Shown here: in pieces, positions 1 through 7,600 of the stretch
Numbering within the stretch: position 1 is the first letter of the stretch
Layout of the letters: every line of letters starts with the position of its first letter
Origin: Fiminaster sp050874705
GTDB taxonomy: Bacteria > Bacillota_I > Bacilli_A > RFN20 > CAG-826
Assembly (NCBI GenBank): GCA_050874705.1
Contig: JBNMLE010000017.1
Span: forward strand, 1 to 18,675
DNA length: 18,675 bases
Direction of reading: 5' to 3'
Notes under the pieces: model-generated
Database searches by the model: none
What the model was told of the DNA's origin: nothing
The model's input: only the letters and a program-made list of their open reading frames with translations
Position numbers and translations under genes: made by a program

Positions 1-2
1 CT

Positions 3-359
3 ATTTTAGTTCCTGCACCATCTTATATTAGTCATGATGAAACAAGAGGTTTTAATCATGTTATAACAATTTTTAAAAACTTAAAAATGCCGATATATAC
101 TTGTTTTTATAAGGAAAAAGACATGAAACAATCGGATTTATCATTTAATGAAAGAAGTATGATTAAAGATATTATTAAAATCAAAAATGCTGAGTTTTTA
201 AAAGACAAAAAAGTGTTACTAATTGATGATGTTTTTACAAGTGGATCAACGATCAGAACAATGATAAATTTATTAAAACCAATTAAGCCTAAAAAAATCA
301 GTGTTTTGGTGTTAAGTAAGACTAATCAACCAAAACATAAGAATTATTGCAAATTTTAG
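3..359 (+). CDS. comFC: ComFC/ComF-type phosphoribosyltransferase, C-terminal part (5' end outside window)
   Basis: The open frame runs in from the left edge without a stop, so the gene is truncated only by the window. An early segment (VPAPSYISHDETRGFNHV) matches the ComF pattern of a VPxP strand followed by an RGFN turn. Near the C-terminus, VLLIDDVFTSGST is a textbook PRPP-binding loop of type I phosphoribosyltransferases (two Asp, then T-x-G-x-T). In Firmicutes comFC belongs to the late-competence comF operon and acts in the cytosol during DNA uptake; its exact reaction is unsettled. The N-terminal zinc-finger part usual in ComF is not visible here. It lies directly upstream of secA, as in many Bacilli, but hpf/raiA, often found between the two, is absent. 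Confidence 0.85.
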   Translation: MLVPAPSYISHDETRGFNHVITIFKNLKMPIYTCFYKEKDMKQSDLSFNERSMIKDIIKIKNAEFLKDKKVLLIDDVFTSGSTIRTMINLLKPIKPKKISVLVLSKTNQPKHKNYCKF

Positions 360-371
360 CGTTCTCTTATA

Positions 372-400
372 TTGTTTAAGCATTTAATAAATGCTAAAAT
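372..400 (+). promoter_or_regulatory. Sigma-A promoter for the secA-prfB-uvrB operon
   Basis: A -35 box TTGTTT (372-377) and a -10 box TAAAAT (395-400) are separated by exactly 17 bases, and the -10 is extended (TGC in front). The spacer carries a perfect short palindrome, GCATTTAATAAATGC (380-394), which could be an operator or a weak terminator stem for comFC. The secA ribosome binding site GGGAG follows at 416-420, seven bases before ATG 427. Confidence 0.6.
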
Positions 401-426
401 ATCAAAGTTATTATTGGGAGTGATTT

Positions 427-2847
427 ATGGCCAATTTTATTGAAAAACTATTTAGAGTCGATGCTCGTGTATTAAAAAAATATGAACGTGAAGCAGAAAA
501 AGTAATTGCATACGAAAAGGATATGCGTGCTTTAAGCGATGAAGAACTTAGAGCTAAAACTCCATACTTTAAACAATTACTCGCTAACGGAGCAACACTT
601 GATGATATCAAATATGAAGCATTCGCAGTTGCTCGTGAAGCAGCCTGGAGAACACTTCATCAATTTCCATTTAAAGTTCAAATTATTGGTTCGCTTGTTA
701 TGCATGATGGCGATGTTGCTGAAATGAAAACTGGTGAAGGTAAAACTCTTACCGCAACAATGTCAATTTATTTAAATGCTCTTGCTGGAAAAGGTGCATA
801 TGTTGTTACAGTTAACGAATACCTTGCTTCTCGTGATGCTGATTGGATGGGACAAGTTTATCGTTTCTTAGGTTTAACTGTTGGTTGTAACTTAAGAGAG
901 CTTACTCCTCAACAAAAGAAACAAGCTCACTTATGTGATATTACTTATACAACAAACTCCGAACTTGGTTTTGATTATCTTCGTGATAATATGGCTAAAT
1001 CACCAAATGCACGCGTTTTACGTGGACTTAATTATGCAGTTATCGATGAAGCTGACTCAATTTTAATTGATGAATCAAGAACACCATTAATTATTTCTGG
1101 TGGTGCAAAAGCAACCGCTTCTCAATATACTGTCGCTGATAGATTCGTTAAAACTCTTAAAAAAGACAAAGATTTTGATATCGATATTAAAGATAAAACA
1201 GCAAGCTTAACTGAAGAAGGAAGCTTAAAAGCTGAAAGAATGTTTGGTATTAGAAACCTTTATGATCCAGAACATCAAGATTTAGTTCATAGAATTTATC
1301 AAGCTCTTAAAGCTAACTATATTATGGCAAGAGATGTTGAATATATGGTCGATGCTGATCATACAATCCAACTTATTGACCAATTCACGGGTCGTATTTT
1401 AAAAGGTCGTGAATATTCAGATGGCCTTCAACAAGCTATTCAAGCAAAAGAAGGCGTTGAAATTAAACAAGAAACAGTTACTCTTGCGACAATTACATAT
1501 CAAAACTTTTTCCGTCTTTTCACAAAAATGTCAGGTATGACAGGTACAGCGAAAACAGAAGAAGAAGAATTCCAAAAAATTTACAACATGCGTGTTGTTC
1601 AAATTCCAACTAACAAACCAATTCAAAGAATTGATGCATTAGATTATATTTATGCTCATAAGGCTGAAAAACTTGCAGCGTTAGTTGAAGAAGTCAAAGA
1701 AAGACATGAAAAAGGACAACCAATTCTTATTGGTACTGTCAGCGTTGAATCTTCCGAAGAAGTTTCTAATTTGCTCACTAGTAAAGGATTAAAACATGAA
1801 GTATTGAACGCTAAAAACCACGCTCGCGAAGCTGAAATTATTTCCCATGCTGGTGAAAAAGGTTCTATCACAATTGCCACTAACATGGCAGGTCGTGGAA
1901 CAGATATTAAAATTAATGACGAAGTTCGCGCTTTAGGCGGACTTTGTGTTTTCGGTACTGAACGTCATGAATCGCGTCGTATTGATAACCAATTACGTGG
2001 TCGTAGTGGTCGTCAAGGTGATCCTGGTTTTACTCGTTTTTATATTTCTTTTGATGACGATCTTTTAAGAAGATTTGCTTCTGAAAGCATTCAAAAGAGA
2101 ATCGAATCATTTGGAGAAGGACCTCTTGAATCAAAAATGTTTAGTAGTGTTATTACCAATGCTCAAAAACAAATTGAAGGACAAAACTTTGATATTCGTA
2201 AAAATCTTCTCGATTATGATGATGTTATTTCTAGACAAAGAAAAGCTATTTATGAAAAACGCGACGCAATTATGTTCGCGGATAATATTGATGATTTAAT
2301 AAGCGAATTTTTCTCAACTGCTGGACTTGTTCTTGCTCATAAAGCTGTTCCAAATGACAGCAAAGATGGATTAATTGATGGTGAACAACTTCGTTTATTG
2401 CTTGAACCGAAGTTCATGCCTGAAGGAAGCTTTAAAGTATCTGCATATGATGAATCACCTGTAGAAGAAGCAGGTCAAGATTTAGGCGATACTTTATACG
2501 ATATTTACCAAGTAAGACGTAAACAATGGCCAAGCGATATTGCTAATCAAGTTGAAAGAGAAATTGCTCTTCAAACAATTGACCAAAACTGGACAAAACA
2601 AATTGATACAATGGCAAGACTTCGTGAAGGTATTCATTTAAGATCATATGGTAATGTTAACCCTCTTCAAGACTATGTTAATGAAGGACAACAATTATTT
2701 AGAGAATGTTTAGAAAACATTTCCCTTGATGCTGCATTTAAATTTTTAAATGTTGTTGTTCAAATTCGTAAACCAGTAGAAGCAAATAATTCACAAAAAC
2801 CAAACCCTGAAGAAGCTTCAGATGTTGAAAGCAAGGATAAGGAATAA
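427..2847 (+). CDS. secA: Protein translocase ATPase SecA
   Basis: Motor ATPase that pushes unfolded preproteins through SecYEG at the inner face of the membrane. The 806-residue protein has the Walker A motif MKTGEGKT (residues 100-107), the DEAD box at 207-210 within VIDEADSILIDESRTP, MAGRGTDIKI from residue 487, and QLRGRSGRQGDPG (522-534) with the helicase arginines. The start at 427 is fixed by the GGGAG site and by the conserved N-terminus beginning MANFIEKLF. The C-terminal tail is charged (ending ASDVESKDKE) and lacks the CxC...CH zinc-binding element of many SecA proteins, as also seen in other lineages. It is first in a three-gene operon; its TAA stop overlaps the prfB ATG by one base. 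SecG is encoded downstream at 6005. Confidence 0.97.
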   Translation: MANFIEKLFRVDARVLKKYEREAEKVIAYEKDMRALSDEELRAKTPYFKQLLANGATLDDIKYEAFAVAREAAWRTLHQFPFKVQIIGSLVMHDGDVAEMKTGEGKTLTATMSIYLNALAGKGAYVVTVNEYLASRDADWMGQVYRFLGLTVGCNLRELTPQQKKQAHLCDITYTTNSELGFDYLRDNMAKSPNARVLRGLNYAVIDEADSILIDESRTPLIISGGAKATASQYTVADRFVKTLKKDKDFDIDIKDKTASLTEEGSLKAERMFGIRNLYDPEHQDLVHRIYQALKANYIMARDVEYMVDADHTIQLIDQFTGRILKGREYSDGLQQAIQAKEGVEIKQETVTLATITYQNFFRLFTKMSGMTGTAKTEEEEFQKIYNMRVVQIPTNKPIQRIDALDYIYAHKAEKLAALVEEVKERHEKGQPILIGTVSVESSEEVSNLLTSKGLKHEVLNAKNHAREAEIISHAGEKGSITIATNMAGRGTDIKINDEVRALGGLCVFGTERHESRRIDNQLRGRSGRQGDPGFTRFYISFDDDLLRRFASESIQKRIESFGEGPLESKMFSSVITNAQKQIEGQNFDIRKNLLDYDDVISRQRKAIYEKRDAIMFADNIDDLISEFFSTAGLVLAHKAVPNDSKDGLIDGEQLRLLLEPKFMPEGSFKVSAYDESPVEEAGQDLGDTLYDIYQVRRKQWPSDIANQVEREIALQTIDQNWTKQIDTMARLREGIHLRSYGNVNPLQDYVNEGQQLFRECLENISLDAAFKFLNVVVQIRKPVEANNSQKPNPEEASDVESKDKE

Positions 2848-3963
2848 TGAAAGAGCTACAAGAACTCAAGTTAGAATTTAATGATATAACTGAGCAATAC
2901 TATAGACTCGGTGATTCTCTTTGACCTCGCTTTCTTAAATAAAAAAATAGATGAATTAGAGAAAGAACAAAACAAAGAAAATTTTTGGGGTGACCAAAAA
3001 CACGCTCTTGAAGTAATCGACGAATTTAATGATGTCAAAGATGAAAGAGATACGTATTTAAAAATTGAAAAATCATTTAATGATATAAAAGATCTTTTAT
3101 TTGCAACAACAGATGATGATGAAGATACAAAAAATTTCATTGAAGAAATGATTGTTGATTTAAAAAAAGAAATAAAAGAATTCAGACAAAAATTACATTT
3201 CAAAGGCGAATTTGATATATTAAACGTTATCTTAGAAATTCATAGTGGAGCAGGTGGAACAGAAGCTCAAGACTGGGCCGATATGCTTGCTAGAATGTAT
3301 ACAAGATGGTGCGAAAGACATCATATGAAATATTCAGTTATTGATTTCCAACCTGGTGAAGAAGCTGGTATTAAATCAATGACTTTATCAATTATAGGTA
3401 AAAATGCATACGGCCTTTTAAAAAGCGAAAAAGGAGTTCATAGATTAGTAAGAATATCTCCTTTTGATGCAAACAAGAGAAGACACACTTCCTTTGCTTC
3501 AATTAACGTTGTTCCTCAATTTGAAGGCAATATTGACATCAAGATTGAAGGCAAAGATATTCGTGTTGATACATATCGTTCAGGTGGAGCTGGTGGACAA
3601 AATGTTAATAAGGTCGAAACCGCAGTTAGAATCTCACACATTCCAACTGGTATCGTGGTTTCCTGCCAAGTTGAAAGAAGCCAACTTTTAAATAAAGAAA
3701 TGGCTATGAATATGCTTAAGAGCAAACTTTATCAAATTGAAATGGAAAAGAAACAAAACGCTCTTAAAAATATTGTTGGTGAACAAAAAGATATTGAATG
3801 GGGTAGTCAAATTCGTTCATATGTATTTTGTCCTTATACAATGGTTAAAGATAACCGTACAAATTATTCTGAAAGCGATGTTGATGAAGTCATGGACGGA
3901 AATATTGATGGATTTATAAATGCATATCTTGATATGCTTGCAAGAAATACTGAATTAAAATAA
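2847..3963 (+). CDS. prfB: Peptide chain release factor 2, programmed +1 frameshift
   Basis: RF2 reads UGA and UAA in the ribosomal A site and triggers peptide release. The gene is read as join(2847..2921, 2923..3963), 371 residues. The first 25 codons begin MKELQELKLE and end GDSL, then meet an in-frame TGA at 2922-2924; shifting +1 past T2922 continues as DLAFLN. The SPF codon-recognition tripeptide falls at about residues 204-206 (RISPFDANKR) and the catalytic GGQ at 249-251 (SGGAGGQNVNK), almost the positions known for E. coli RF2. ATG 2847 overlaps the secA stop (TAATG), with AAGGA at 2838-2842 as a close ribosome site. A caller that ignores frameshifting would start this gene wrongly at an internal codon after the TGA. 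Confidence 0.96.
2911..2925 (+). promoter_or_regulatory. prfB autoregulatory +1 frameshift site
   Basis: CTT TGA C at 2919-2925 is the canonical slippery site. GGTGAT, from G2910, lies three bases before CTT and can pair with AUCACC near the 16S rRNA 3' end, acting as the internal Shine-Dalgarno that drives slippage. Known mechanism: when RF2 is scarce, UGA is decoded slowly, the ribosome shifts +1, and more RF2 is made. Confidence 0.9.
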
Positions 3964-5942
3964 TGGAAGAAAAATTATTTAAAATAGTTTCAAAACATAA
4001 ACCAACTGGTGATCAACCAGAAGCTATTAAAGAACTTGTTGAAGGAATAAAAAGTGGTAAAAAATTCCAAGTTCTTTTAGGTGCGACTGGAACAGGAAAG
4101 ACTTTTACTGTTTCAAATGTAATTGAAAAAGTTCAAAAACCTACATTAGTTATTGTCCACAACAAAACACTTGCGGGCCAATTATATGAGGAATTTAAAG
4201 AGATTTTTCCAAATAATAGAGTTGAATATTTTGTTTCAAACTTCGATTTTTATCAACCTGAAGCATATCTTCCTAAATCAGATACATATATTGATAAAAA
4301 CGCTGTAATGAATGAAGAGATTGAGATGCTTAGAACCAGTGCAATTAATTCTATTCTTGAAAGAAAAGATACAATTATTGTTGCTAGCGTTGCTTCAATT
4401 TATGGTTTAACTGATCCTGATGAATATAGAAACCTTGCTTTTGAAATTCGTGTTGGTGAAGAACTTGATAGAGATAAATTTTTCTTAAAATTAATTGATG
4501 CTCAATATGAAAGAAATAATATCGATTTAAAACCCGGAACATTTAGAGTCAGAGGAGATGTAATTGAAGTTGCTCCTCCTCATACAAAAGAATATGTTAT
4601 TCGCATTGACACTTTTGGAGATGAAATTGAAAGCATAGCTCAAGTAGATGTATTAACTGGTGAAGTTAAATATCAATTTAAGACATTTCCATTTTTCCCT
4701 GCTTATGATCATGCATCCACAAATGCAAGAATTAAAAAAGCAGTGGAAACTATATCAGAGGAATTAAAAGAAAGACTTCAATATTTTAAAGATAATAACA
4801 AACCTCTTGAAGCAGAAAGACTTGAAATGAGAACAAAGCAAGACATGGATAGTATGCTTGAATTTGGAATGTGTCCTGGTATTGAAAACTATTCAAGACA
4901 TATTGACCAAAGACCAGCGGGTTCAAGGCCTTTTACTTTAATGGATTATTTCCCAAAAGATTTCCTTTTAATTGTCGATGAATCTCACGTCACATTCCCT
5001 CAAATTAAAGGAATGTATAATGGAGATAGAAGCAGGAAAGAAACTCTTGTTGAATATGGATTCCGTTTGCCTAGTGCATTAGATAATAGACCATTAAAAT
5101 TTGATGAATTTGAAGCTTTGATTCCTCAAGTTATTTGTACATCCGCTACCCCAGGACAATATGAACTTGAAAAAGCCGGGAATACATATGTTCAACAAAT
5201 TATTCGTCCTACAGGTCTTCTTGATCCTAAAATTGAAGTTAGAAGAAGCCTTGGACAAATTGATGACCTTTTATATGAAATTCATCAAAGAATGGAACGC
5301 AATGAAAGAGTAATGATTGTAACCATTACTATTAGAATGGCTGAGGATTTGACGGCGTTTTTGAAAGAAAAAGGCATAAAAGTTGCTTATCTTCACAATG
5401 AAACAAAGACTCTTGAAAGAAGCGAAATTATATATCAATTAAGAAAAGGAAAGTATGATGTTTTAGTGGGCATTAATCTTCTTAGAGAAGGACTTGATAT
5501 TCCTGAAGTTTCTTTAATTGCAATTCTAGATGCTGATAAGGAAGGTTTCCTTCGTTCTACAACATCATTAATTCAAGTTATTGGACGTGCTGCAAGAAAT
5601 AAAAATGGTCTTGTTATAATGTACGCTGATAGAATGACTGACTCTATGAAGCAAGCCATAGATGAAACAAATAGAAGAAGACAAATTCAAGAAAGATATA
5701 ATGAAGATAATGGAATTGTTCCTCAAACAATTATTAAAGAAATAAGACCTCCAATTAAAAATATTGAAACAGAAGCTGAGAAGATAAAGAAAGTTTCTAA
5801 GAACGCTTCATTGACCGAAATCAATAAAGAAATTAAGCGTTTAGAAAAAGAAATGAAAGAAGCTGCAAAGGAATTTGATTTTGAAAGAGCAGCGGAAATT
5901 AGAGACATAATTTTAGACTATAGAGCCTCAATAAATAAATAA
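3963..5942 (+). CDS. uvrB: Excinuclease ABC subunit UvrB
   Basis: Damage-verifying helicase-like subunit of nucleotide excision repair; it receives DNA from UvrA and recruits UvrC. The 659-residue length is normal. Visible motifs are Walker A GATGTGKT (40-47), the beta-hairpin region with FYQPEAYLP (about 96-104), DESH (339-342), the motif V region INLLREGLDIPEVS, motif VI QVIGRAARN, and a C-terminal UVR domain (EIKRLEKEMKEAAKEFDFER) that binds UvrC. ATG 3963 overlaps the prfB stop by one base (TAATG). I see no strong ribosome site in front of it, so translational coupling to prfB is likely. uvrA, often a neighbour of uvrB, is not in this window. Confidence 0.97.
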   Translation: MEEKLFKIVSKHKPTGDQPEAIKELVEGIKSGKKFQVLLGATGTGKTFTVSNVIEKVQKPTLVIVHNKTLAGQLYEEFKEIFPNNRVEYFVSNFDFYQPEAYLPKSDTYIDKNAVMNEEIEMLRTSAINSILERKDTIIVASVASIYGLTDPDEYRNLAFEIRVGEELDRDKFFLKLIDAQYERNNIDLKPGTFRVRGDVIEVAPPHTKEYVIRIDTFGDEIESIAQVDVLTGEVKYQFKTFPFFPAYDHASTNARIKKAVETISEELKERLQYFKDNNKPLEAERLEMRTKQDMDSMLEFGMCPGIENYSRHIDQRPAGSRPFTLMDYFPKDFLLIVDESHVTFPQIKGMYNGDRSRKETLVEYGFRLPSALDNRPLKFDEFEALIPQVICTSATPGQYELEKAGNTYVQQIIRPTGLLDPKIEVRRSLGQIDDLLYEIHQRMERNERVMIVTITIRMAEDLTAFLKEKGIKVAYLHNETKTLERSEIIYQLRKGKYDVLVGINLLREGLDIPEVSLIAILDADKEGFLRSTTSLIQVIGRAARNKNGLVIMYADRMTDSMKQAIDETNRRRQIQERYNEDNGIVPQTIIKEIRPPIKNIETEAEKIKKVSKNASLTEINKEIKRLEKEMKEAAKEFDFERAAEIRDIILDYRASINK

Positions 5943-6004
5943 AGCATTTGCTTTATATAAAAATATGTGCAATCATATTAAAGCAATCTTGAAAGGAGTA
6001 AGCT

Positions 6005-6238
6005 ATGAATTGGTATGACATAATATTCTTAATCGTTGCACTCATTATCATTGTTTTATCCCTTCTTCAAGGTGGTAAATCAGAAGGTGCTTCCGGTGCT
6101 ATTACAGGTGGTGGAATGAACATCTTTGTTAAATCAAAAGAACGCGGTTCAGAAAAAATTATTACATGGTTAACATTTGGATTTGTAATCGCATTTATGT
6201 TCTTAGCCATCTTGATAAGTTGCTTATCAGTCGCTTAA
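6005..6238 (+). CDS. secG: Protein-export membrane protein SecG
   Basis: Small accessory subunit of the SecYEG channel that assists SecA-driven translocation. The 77 residues form two membrane helices (about 4-22 and 53-75) joined by a Gly-rich loop with the family pattern SLLQGGKSEGASGAITGGG. The start is fixed by AAGGAG at 5993-5998, six bases before ATG. It sits 62 bases after uvrB and ends in its own terminator, so it may be co-transcribed with secA-prfB-uvrB or have a separate promoter; I found no convincing -35/-10 pair in the gap. Confidence 0.93.
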   Translation: MNWYDIIFLIVALIIIVLSLLQGGKSEGASGAITGGGMNIFVKSKERGSEKIITWLTFGFVIAFMFLAILISCLSVA

Positions 6239-6241
6239 TTT

Positions 6242-6264
6242 AATCACCGAAAGGTGATTTTTTT
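6242..6264 (+). terminator. Rho-independent terminator after secG
   Basis: A perfect 7-bp stem, AATCACC paired with GGTGATT, is closed by a GAAA tetraloop (6249-6252) and followed by a T run to 6264. Confidence 0.92.
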
Positions 6265-6292
6265 ATAATATAGTTAGTTTACTTTTTGTTGT

Positions 6293-6303
6293 TATGATAG
6301 AAT
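6293..6303 (+). promoter_or_regulatory. Probable -10 region for the M29 aminopeptidase gene
   Basis: TATGAT (6293-6298) overlaps an extended-type TGATAGAAT (6295-6303). No good -35 is visible at normal spacing; TTTACT at 6278 is the nearest candidate. The ribosome site GAGGT follows at 6310-6314. Confidence 0.35.
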
Positions 6304-6321
6304 ATGCCCGAGGTAAAAATT

Positions 6322-7548
6322 ATGAAAAAATCAATTCTTAAGAAATACGCTCATTTGATCGCCAAAGTTGGTGGAAATGTCCAAAAAGGACAAGATGTTG
6401 AAATCTATGCTAACGTCGACCAAGAAGAATTAGTTTGCTACATCATGGAAGATTGCTACAAACTTGGAGCGCACAAAGTTAATGTTCGTTGGGGAAGCGA
6501 TAAAGCTTCAAAAGTTGCTTATAAAAAAGCTTCACTTAAAGCTCTTTCCGAAATTGGAAGTGTTGAACTTGCAAGACAACAATATTTAACAGATAAACTT
6601 CCAGTTATGATTTATATTGAATCAAGCGATCCTGATGCACTTAAAGGTGTTAATCAAGCCAAAGTTGCTAAGATTCGTCAGGCTCAATTTCCAGTTATTA
6701 AACCATTTAGAGATTTAAGAGAAAATAAATATCAATGGGTTATCGCTGGTGCTGCATCTCCTGCATGGGCTAAAAAAGTATTTCCAGATTTACCAAAAAA
6801 TAAAGCTGTCGCAGCTTTATGGGATGCAATTTTAAAAACATCAAGATGCGGTGAAGATCCAATTAAAGCTTGGGAAGAACACAATGCTGATTTAGCAAAA
6901 AGAACAGCATATTTAAACTCTTTAAATCTTGATTATCTCCATTATACAAGCTCAAATGGAACAGATTTCAAGGTTTGGTTACTTCCAAATGTTGATTGGC
7001 TCGCTGGTGGTGAAAAAACAATGGGAAGAGGAATATTCTTTAATCCAAATATTCCAAGTGAAGAAGCCTTTACATCTCCTGCAAAAGGAAAAGCAGAAGG
7101 TATTGTTTATTCAACAAAACCACTTTCTTATCAAGGAGAATTAATTGAAAATTTCTCAATTAGATTTGAAAACGGCAAAGCAGTGGAAGTTCACGCAGAA
7201 AAAGGCGAAGAACTTCTTAAACATATGATTAATATGGACCCTAATGCTGGATATTTAGGTGAATGTGCACTTGTGCCTTATGATTCACCAATTAATAACA
7301 CTGGCATTTTATTCTATAACACATTATATGATGAAAATGCCGCTTGCCATTTAGCTTTGGGTATGGGATTTACAAATTGTGTAAGAGATTATGAAAAATA
7401 CACAAAAGAAGAACTCAAAGAAATGGGAATTAACGACGCCTCAATTCACGTCGACTTTATGATTGGCTCAAAAGATTTAAATATCGTTGGTTATACAAGA
7501 GATGGAAGAAAAGTCCAAATCTTCAAAGATGGTAATTGGGCTTTCTAA
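6322..7548 (+). CDS. M29-family aminopeptidase (AmpS/PepS type)
   Basis: Cytosolic dinuclear-metal aminopeptidase that removes N-terminal residues from peptides. The 408-residue protein carries the M29 pattern of metal ligands: Glu in NIPSEEAFTSP (about 247-248), Glu314 in LGECALVP, His343 in YDENAACHLALG, and His376 with Asp378 in IHVDFMIGS. An earlier in-frame ATG at 6304 would add six residues, but GAGGT at 6310-6314 lies inside that extension at the right distance from ATG 6322, which favours 6322; a leaderless start at 6304 cannot be excluded. It stands alone between two terminators, so it is probably monocistronic. Family assignment is firm; substrate preference cannot be read from sequence. 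Confidence 0.93.
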   Translation: MKKSILKKYAHLIAKVGGNVQKGQDVEIYANVDQEELVCYIMEDCYKLGAHKVNVRWGSDKASKVAYKKASLKALSEIGSVELARQQYLTDKLPVMIYIESSDPDALKGVNQAKVAKIRQAQFPVIKPFRDLRENKYQWVIAGAASPAWAKKVFPDLPKNKAVAALWDAILKTSRCGEDPIKAWEEHNADLAKRTAYLNSLNLDYLHYTSSNGTDFKVWLLPNVDWLAGGEKTMGRGIFFNPNIPSEEAFTSPAKGKAEGIVYSTKPLSYQGELIENFSIRFENGKAVEVHAEKGEELLKHMINMDPNAGYLGECALVPYDSPINNTGILFYNTLYDENAACHLALGMGFTNCVRDYEKYTKEELKEMGINDASIHVDFMIGSKDLNIVGYTRDGRKVQIFKDGNWAF

Positions 7549-7567
7549 TTAAAATTATTAAAAAAAT

Positions 7568-7600
7568 AAAACCACTCACGCGTTATGCTGAGTGGTTTTT
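7568..7600. terminator. Bidirectional terminator between convergent genes
   Basis: An 11-bp stem (AAAACCACTCA style arm from 7568, TGAGTGGTTTT arm ending 7599) has a 10-base loop (7579-7588). A-rich sequence on the left and a T run on the right let it work in both directions. The stop codon of the minus-strand gene (7599-7601) lies at its edge. Confidence 0.9.

Noticed and set aside
411..611. Open frame antisense to secA
   Set aside because: It lies within a strongly conserved gene on the other strand and has no domain or ribosome site; it is a shadow. The same applies to other antisense or off-frame runs in secA, prfB, uvrB and the M29 gene.
2922..2924. UGA read as tryptophan, or prfB as a broken gene
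   Set aside because: The CTT TGA C context with an upstream SD-like element is the well-known programmed frameshift, and tryptophans elsewhere use TGG.
2911..3963. prfB starting at an internal codon after the TGA
   Set aside because: This would lose the conserved N-terminal 25 residues and ignore the TAATG junction with secA.
5942..5955. Hairpin AAAGCATTTGCTTT after uvrB as a terminator
   Set aside because: The stem is only five A/T-rich pairs and no T run follows, so it is unlikely to end transcription before secG.
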